From assembly GCA_029573365.1 (NCBI GenBank), contig JAKQGD010000298.1, positions 1 through 11,980 of the forward strand: DNA of 11,980 nucleotides, written 5' to 3'. Numbering within the stretch: the first letter of the stretch is position 1; the number at the start of each line of letters is the position of its first letter. This DNA comes from Bacteroidota bacterium (GTDB taxonomy: Bacteria > Bacteroidota > Bacteroidia > Chitinophagales > Saprospiraceae). Shown one piece after another: positions 7,370-11,980 of this stretch. The notes below the pieces were generated by a model that was not told where the DNA came from, did no database searches, and saw only the letters and a program-made list of their open reading frames with translations. The position numbers and the translations under genes are program-made.

Positions 7370-8496
7370 GACAGCCTGATTTTAAAGTTTCTGTAGCTTA
7401 TCGCCAAAAATACTGCGGCATAGGCAGCCAGCAACAAGACTCTGTGGTAAACAGCCCCGAAGCCGAGACCTTTAATCATGATGTCATTGATGCTGTAGTA
7501 AAACCATTTGGCCGGGACCACATTGGACAATACCTGCAGCGGAATGGGCATATTTTCAATCGGAAACATAAATCCCCCAAACATAAGAGTAGGCAACATG
7601 AGGCCCATAAGAGATATCAGCATGGCGACCTGCTGGCTGTTTGTAGCCGTAGATATGGCCAGCCCAAATGAAAGTGAAGTGATGATAAAAACCAGGCTCA
7701 CAAGATACAAAAGTAATATGCTGCCCCTGATGGGTACATCCAGCATCGTGACACTAAGTATCAGGATGACGGTAACCAGCATCAGGCTTAACAGTAGGTA
7801 CGGAATGGCCTTGGAAAAGATGGCGGTCATAGCATTCATCGGCGAAACAAGGAGCATTTCCATGTTTCCCAACTCTTTTTCCCTGACAATGGACACAGAC
7901 GTCATCAGCGTACAAATGATCATCAGCACCATAGCCATCACTCCCGGGACAAAAGTATAAGATCCCTTGAGCTGAGGATTGTACAGCATCCTGGGGCTGA
8001 CTTCTATTTCGTAGGGGATGTCTGGTTTTCCAAAAATTTGATTTCGGAAATCATTGACAATGCTTTGTACGTATAGTTGTATGGTAGCGGCAAGATTGGG
8101 GTTGGTGCCGTCGGTGAGCAGTTGCACCGATGTTTCGTGGCTGTGTCTGAGATCAGCAGAAAAACCGGACGGAATGACCACAACCATATGTGCACTGCCA
8201 CTGCGGAGCCTGTCCGTGCCTTCGTCCGGATTGGACACATAACCCACTACATCAAAGTATTTGCTGGCATCAAGTCTGGTGATGAGCATGGCAGAATGTA
8301 CATCATGTGCCTGGTCACAAATCAGGAGCCGGTTATTTTTTACCTCATTTGACAAGGCAAAACCAAACAAAACAATCTGCACCACAGGAATGCCAAAAAG
8401 TACCAACAAGGTCTTGCGGTCACGGAGTATGTGGTGTATCTCCTTGATGACAAATGCTTTAAGCTGATTAAAACGGGTATTGTTTGCCATGGTCAT
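7366..8496 (-). CDS. ABC-2 type permease, first subunit of the exporter (YbhS-like)
   Basis: A 376-residue inner-membrane protein with the same layout as its neighbour. Helix 1 is at about 28-48 and a periplasmic domain at about 50-180. Five helices then follow (about 182-203, 231-251, 258-283, 288-312 and 350-369). The coupling motif VREKELGNMEMLLVSPM (204-220) is clear. The start ATG overlaps the stop of the second ATPase by 4 nt; a second ATG two codons later is possible, but the overlap pattern along the operon favours the first. Sequence divergence from the downstream permease is obvious, so the pair is an old duplication forming a heterodimer rather than a recent copy. Role: membrane channel of a drug- or lipid-type exporter; substrate not readable from sequence. 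Confidence 0.92.
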   Translation of the reverse strand: MTMANNTRFNQLKAFVIKEIHHILRDRKTLLVLFGIPVVQIVLFGFALSNEVKNNRLLICDQAHDVHSAMLITRLDASKYFDVVGYVSNPDEGTDRLRSGSAHMVVVIPSGFSADLRHSHETSVQLLTDGTNPNLAATIQLYVQSIVNDFRNQIFGKPDIPYEIEVSPRMLYNPQLKGSYTFVPGVMAMVLMIICTLMTSVSIVREKELGNMEMLLVSPMNAMTAIFSKAIPYLLLSLMLVTVILILSVTMLDVPIRGSILLLYLVSLVFIITSLSFGLAISTATNSQQVAMLISLMGLMLPTLMFGGFMFPIENMPIPLQVLSNVVPAKWFYYSINDIMIKGLGFGAVYHRVLLLAAYAAVFLAISYRNFKIRLS

Positions 8497-9251
8497 TCGT
8501 TTCTTTTGGCTCCCCGGGCAAGCATGTAAAATACCTCGTCCATGGATGAGGCTCCAAACTGTGTTTTAAGCTCAGAGGTCTTGCCCAGGGCTTCAATCCT
8601 GCCGTCGACCATGATGGCTACCCTTCCGCAATATTCTGCTTCATCCATGTAATGTGTGGTGACAAAGATGGTGATGCCTTCGCGGGCCGTTTCGTAAATC
8701 ATATTCCAGAATTGACGCCGGGTAATGGGGTCTACCCCTCCTGTGGGTTCATCCAGAAAAACAATGCGGGGACGGTGCATGATAGCTATGGAAAACGACA
8801 GTTTCTGCTTCCAACCCAATGGCAGCTGTGATACCAGAGTATTTCTTTCCTGATCCATGTCCAGTTTATGCATCATCAGATCAGTGACCTCTTTTATCTG
8901 CCTGAGGCTCATTCCGTAAAGGCCGCCATAGTACTCTATGTTTTCCCAGACCTTCAAATCCTGATATAGCGAAAATTTCTGGCTCATGTAGCCAATGTTT
9001 CTTTTGACCTGCTCGGAATCGGTAGCAATGTTATACCCTGCGACAAACGCACTTCCTGATGTGGGCCGCAACAAGCCCGTGAGCATCCTCATAGCTGTTG
9101 TCTTTCCGGCACCGTTGGCACCCAGAAAGCCGAATATTTCCCCACGCGGCACTTGAAGGGATATAGAATCCACGGCGATAAAATCACCGAATTTTTTAGT
9201 CAGGTTGTGGGCCTCGATGGACATATCCGTATCCAGAATCCGATCTTTCAT
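8493..9251 (-). CDS. ABC ATPase, second subunit, with degenerate signature motif (YbhF C-half-like)
   Basis: A 252-residue ATPase. Walker A GANGAGKTT (44-52), Q-loop Gln91 in GYMSQKFSLYQ, Walker B IVFLDEP (163-169; Asp167, Glu168), D-loop GGVD and H-loop His200 (TTHYMDEAEYC) are all intact. The signature, however, is LPLGWKQ (143-149) instead of LSGGQ. The same LPLG form occurs in the C-terminal half of E. coli YbhF as I recall that sequence. Its intact Walker and switch residues would complete an active ATP site with the normal signature of the partner ATPase. The start ATG overlaps the partner's stop by 4 nt, and its own stop overlaps the first permease by 4 nt. An alternative start at codon 10 would lose the overlap and is less likely. 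The C-terminus is short, ending soon after SSMDEVFYMLA. Confidence 0.92.
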   Translation of the reverse strand: MKDRILDTDMSIEAHNLTKKFGDFIAVDSISLQVPRGEIFGFLGANGAGKTTAMRMLTGLLRPTSGSAFVAGYNIATDSEQVKRNIGYMSQKFSLYQDLKVWENIEYYGGLYGMSLRQIKEVTDLMMHKLDMDQERNTLVSQLPLGWKQKLSFSIAIMHRPRIVFLDEPTGGVDPITRRQFWNMIYETAREGITIFVTTHYMDEAEYCGRVAIMVDGRIEALGKTSELKTQFGASSMDEVFYMLARGAKRNE

Positions 9252-10159
9252 GACACATCATGCATTTTGGCCAGAAAAACATCTTCTATGGACGGCAGGA
9301 TGGACCTCACCTCACCGGCAGCAACACCATGGGCAGCAAGAGCAGCAGCGATGGCTTTTTCATTTAAAGCAGCTGTTTTTATATGGAGGCTTTCGCCGAA
9401 AATATATGCGTCATCAACCCCGTCAATTTTTTCTACGATGGCTTTGGCTCTGTAAATATCTGGCGTAGCCAGTGAAAGCAACCTATCAGGAAAACCGGAA
9501 ACAAGGCCATCAGGTGTGCCCTGATCCAAAATCAGTCCTTGCTGTATAAGTGCCAGCCTGTCGCACATCGACGCTTCATCCATGTATGGCGTGGAAACCA
9601 GGATGGTGATTCCCTCGTCCTTGAGTCTTCTGAGCATCTGCCAGAATTCCTTGCGGCTGACAGCATCGACACCTGTTGTTGGCTCATCTAGCACCAGTAC
9701 TTCTGGCTTGTGTATGAGGGCACAGCAAAGGGCAAGTTTTTGTTTCATACCTCCTGACAAGGCTCCTGCCCTTCTGGCTTTGAATGGCTCGAGCTGCACA
9801 TAGATGTCTCTGATCAGATGATAGTTGGCCTCGATGGTTGTGTTAAAAATACTGGCATAAAAAGTCAGGTTTTCGGCGACTGTGAGGTCCTGGTACAGCG
9901 AAAAACGGCCGGGCATATACCCGAGCTTGCTTCTCAAAATTTTAAAATCCTTTACCGCATTATATCCTCCTACGGTCACAAGGCCGCTGTCAGGAAGCAT
10001 CAGAGTGGTTACAATCCTAAACAACGTCGTCTTACCGGCACCGTCAGGACCCAAAAGCCCGAAAAGTTCCCCTTCCCTGACTTCCATGTTTATGTGGGAC
10101 AGTGCTTTTATTTCACCCTTTTTCCCAAACGACTTTGATATGTCAGAGACTGAGATCAT
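9248..10159 (-). CDS. ABC ATPase, first subunit, with degenerate Q- and H-loops (YbhF N-half-like)
   Basis: A 303-residue ATPase. Walker A GPDGAGKTT (37-45), signature LSGGMKQ (134-140), Walker B VLVLDEP (154-160; Asp158, Glu159) and D-loop TGVD are good. Two switch residues are not: the Q-loop position reads GYMPGRFSLYQ (Gly84 in place of Gln) and the H-loop reads VSTPYMDEA (Pro191 in place of His). As recalled, the N-terminal half of E. coli YbhF also lacks the H-loop His (Ser) but keeps Gln. A C-terminal extension of about 85 residues ends with LPSIEDVFLAKM. It probably forms a heterodimer with the ATPase encoded immediately downstream, supplying the functional signature motif. The start overlaps the adaptor gene's stop by 4 nt (ATGA). 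Confidence 0.92.
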   Translation of the reverse strand: MISVSDISKSFGKKGEIKALSHINMEVREGELFGLLGPDGAGKTTLFRIVTTLMLPDSGLVTVGGYNAVKDFKILRSKLGYMPGRFSLYQDLTVAENLTFYASIFNTTIEANYHLIRDIYVQLEPFKARRAGALSGGMKQKLALCCALIHKPEVLVLDEPTTGVDAVSRKEFWQMLRRLKDEGITILVSTPYMDEASMCDRLALIQQGLILDQGTPDGLVSGFPDRLLSLATPDIYRAKAIVEKIDGVDDAYIFGESLHIKTAALNEKAIAAALAAHGVAAGEVRSILPSIEDVFLAKMHDVS

Positions 10160-11163
10160 TTTTCAGCAGTGTTTTGCACAAATGCCAGCTCACCGTACAT
10201 ACCGAGCCTGATCAAACCGTCATTTTTGACACTGACCTTGACAGCATACACCAGGTTTGCTCTTTCGTCGCGGGTTTGAATGGTCTTTGGAGTAAATTCT
10301 GCCTTGTCAGAGATCCAGGTAACTTTGCCTTTGTAAGCCTTGAACTCGTCCTTGCCCTGATCTACGAAGACATCTACCTGATCTCCCGTCTTTATCCGTC
10401 CCAGCTGGTCACCAGTGACATAAGCCCTCAATACCATCTCCTCCATATCCGCCAATTTGAGCAGAGGCTTTCCCACAACCGTAAATTCGCCTTCCTCGGC
10501 GTATTTGGTCAGTACGGTTCCTTCCTGTGGTGCTTTTATATAGGTGCGGGCTATCTGGTCCCTTACCTGGTCGAGCCTTTTTTCCATGGGTTCTCTTTCG
10601 CTTATGATGCCCCGGTTCTGGATGGATACCTGATCACGGGCTGCTTTTATCTGGCTGAGGATGACAACTTTCTGTTCAGAGGCTGTAGCCAACTGACTTT
10701 TGAGTATATCCACCTTGCCGTTGATGTCATCCATCTGCTGGGCGGTGGCGGCCTCACCGGCAAACAATGACCTGACCCTCGCCTGTTCTTTTTCCATGAC
10801 ACGCAGTTGCTCACCCAAGGTCTTCAGCTGCGATTCTGCGACTGCCAGTTGTTGGTTGAGTACAGTGATTTGTGGTTGCGGGCTGTTTTGCTTTTGGTCC
10901 AGTGCCTTTACCGATGACCGGGCCTGATCCAATTGCAACACCAGCGTCGTGCTGTCTATCCTGGCTAAAAGCTGACCCATAGCTACAACGTCTCCTTCCC
11001 TGACCGGAAAACTGAGGATTTTACCATTGGCCTCAGAAGATACAATGATTTCCCGGGACTCAAATGTGCCGGAAGCATCATAATTCATGGCGTTGTCCCT
11101 GCATGATGTAAGCCCGTATAATGCCGCTGCTGTCAACACAATAATTAGTGGAAGTCTGGTCAT
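10156..11163 (-). CDS. HlyD/YbhG-type periplasmic adaptor lipoprotein (membrane fusion protein)
   Basis: I place the start at 11163, giving 335 residues that begin MTRLPLIIVLTAAALYGL followed by the lipobox LTSC (Cys21). An in-frame ATG 19 codons earlier (11220) would hide this signal and overlap tolC. After acylation and export the protein should be anchored by lipid rather than a transmembrane helix. A first lipoyl half-motif (SSEANGKILSFPVREGDVV, about 42-60) is followed by a long glutamine-rich alpha-helical hairpin (about 72-205), the second lipoyl half (APQEGTVLTKYAEEGEF, about 211-227), and a beta-barrel domain to the end. This is the usual adaptor order, bridging inner-membrane permeases to the TolC-type channel. 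It starts 37 nt after the TolC gene and overlaps the first ATPase gene by 4 nt. Confidence 0.92.
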   Translation of the reverse strand: MTRLPLIIVLTAAALYGLTSCRDNAMNYDASGTFESREIIVSSEANGKILSFPVREGDVVAMGQLLARIDSTTLVLQLDQARSSVKALDQKQNSPQPQITVLNQQLAVAESQLKTLGEQLRVMEKEQARVRSLFAGEAATAQQMDDINGKVDILKSQLATASEQKVVILSQIKAARDQVSIQNRGIISEREPMEKRLDQVRDQIARTYIKAPQEGTVLTKYAEEGEFTVVGKPLLKLADMEEMVLRAYVTGDQLGRIKTGDQVDVFVDQGKDEFKAYKGKVTWISDKAEFTPKTIQTRDERANLVYAVKVSVKNDGLIRLGMYGELAFVQNTAEK

Positions 11164-11200
11164 ATAATTTAAATTTTTCGGAATATTTATAATTCGATTG

Positions 11201-11980
11201 TCAAAAGCCGACACCCGCAACCAGGTCGTACATGTACACGGCCTTTAGGTGCTGGATGCGGTGAATTTCCCTGCTGAGAATGGCTTCATTTTCGTCATTG
11301 ATGACATCCAGATAATCTGCTGCGGTACGAGCCCCATGTTCAAACTGCACTGCAGCTGACTGCCTGATTTCTTTTCTTAGGTCGATAATCCGGTCATCAC
11401 CTGCCACTACGTCCTTTAGTCTCTCTATATCGGCACTAAGTCCCGCCAGTCTTATCTTAGCCTGTCTGTCAAAGTTTTGCCTCCTGAGCCTGACTTTTTC
11501 TTTCTGGATGTCCGAGATTTTTCCGTCATGGTCTCTGGTGTAGAGACTTCCCAGGTTCCATTGTAAGCGGAGGCCACCGAGATAATAAGCGGCAAATTCG
11601 TTTTTCAGAAAATTAAGGCCCGGTTTGCCATAACCTGCCTGACCAAACAACTGCAGCTTTGGCCTGTTGAGAGCCAGGTCTGCTTTGCGGGTATGGTCAA
11701 GCTGCATTTCCTGTAATACCAGAATCCTATTTCCCGGCCTCTGACTGATGTTCTCTCCACCCGGTGTCCTTGTTGGCGGTGCTGACAGCCTCGTGTCGGC
11801 ATCCAGGTTTTTACCTGTTACTATGGATAAGTTTTGGAGCAGGGTGTATCTGAAAGCTCGGATCTCACCTTGACGCTGATCGAGAGTCACAGCCTCTGCA
11901 TCTATGCGTCGCAGATCAGATTTGAGTGCTGCCCCGTTGGCTACAGCCACCTCAATTTTTTTTCTTACAGCCTCCAGGTC
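11201..11980 (-). CDS. TolC-family outer-membrane efflux protein, C-terminal part (5' end off window)
   Basis: The frame is open to the right edge (first residues DLEAVRKKIEVAVANGAALK), so the GTG at 11950 is internal and the true start lies beyond the window; 259 residues are visible. It shows the outer-membrane efflux protein repeat: helical stretch, then a strand-like segment (RPKLQLFGQAGYGKPGLNF, about 134-152), then AAYYLGGLRLQWNLGS (about 157-172), the second beta region, and a long helical stretch up to the C-terminus (IRLAGLSADIERLKD, then FEHGARTAADYLDVINDENEA). It ends LVAGVGF. TolC proteins trimerise into an outer-membrane channel with a periplasmic tunnel. It is the first visible gene of the export operon and provides the exit duct for the adaptor and permeases downstream. 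The operon promoter is off the window. Confidence 0.9.
   Translation of the reverse strand, partial: DLEAVRKKIEVAVANGAALKSDLRRIDAEAVTLDQRQGEIRAFRYTLLQNLSIVTGKNLDADTRLSAPPTRTPGGENISQRPGNRILVLQEMQLDHTRKADLALNRPKLQLFGQAGYGKPGLNFLKNEFAAYYLGGLRLQWNLGSLYTRDHDGKISDIQKEKVRLRRQNFDRQAKIRLAGLSADIERLKDVVAGDDRIIDLRKEIRQSAAVQFEHGARTAADYLDVINDENEAILSREIHRIQHLKAVYMYDLVAGVGF

Noticed and set aside
9248..10159. ATPase-1 as a decaying pseudogene because of its missing H-loop His and Q-loop Gln
   Set aside because: The frame is full length, Walker A, Walker B and signature are perfect, overlaps with both neighbours are intact, and the partner ATPase has complementary changes, which fits functional asymmetry better than decay.
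10102..10770. Plus-strand open frame of 222 codons opposite the adaptor gene
   Set aside because: Antisense to the adaptor and the start of ATPase-1, both supported by domain motifs. No promoter, family resemblance or sensible composition supports it.

Overview
The window looks like a chromosomal segment of a Bacteroidota bacterium. The reasons are a gldA-gldF-gldG-DUF4340 cluster (gliding-associated ABC genes largely confined to this phylum), a TonB-C-terminal protein of the Bacteroidota MORN-like type, and promoter-like sequences matching the phylum's -33/-7 pattern (TTTG / TAnnTTTG). Overall style suggests a free-living member such as a Saprospiria, Chitinophagia or Cytophagia relative, but the lineage cannot be fixed from this window.

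Layout from left to right: (1) the 3' end of a plus-strand glycoside hydrolase family 3 enzyme (1-367); (2) a convergent, A/T-rich minus-strand pair, a small membrane protein followed by a secreted MORN-like/TonB-C-terminal protein (387-1581), with its own likely promoter; (3) minus-strand gldA-gldF-gldG-DUF4340 (1734-6124), genes spaced 1, 2 and 26 nt apart, with a promoter-like -7 box just upstream of gldA; (4) a minus-strand export operon (6251-11980, continuing off the right edge) encoding, in transcription order, a TolC-type outer-membrane protein (partial), a lipoprotein HlyD/YbhG-type adaptor, two separate ATPases and two ABC-2 permeases. From the adaptor onward every junction in this operon is a 4-nt ATGA overlap.

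How the genes work together: region 4 encodes every part of a tripartite exporter spanning inner membrane, periplasm and outer membrane. It is organised like E. coli YbhG-YbhF-YbhS-YbhR, but the two halves of the double ATPase YbhF are separate proteins here. The two ATPases carry complementary departures from consensus: the first has a normal signature but an abnormal Q-loop and H-loop; the second has normal Q- and H-loops but an abnormal signature. Paired as a heterodimer they would form one consensus and one degenerate ATP site. Region 3 encodes a second, separate ABC system (ATPase, permease, large periplasmic auxiliary protein, plus a DUF4340 protein) whose substrate is unknown. No RNA genes, CRISPR arrays, insertion sequences or phage genes were seen. 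There is no gene-free stretch over 300 bases; the largest gaps are 152 nt (1582-1733) and 126 nt (6125-6250).
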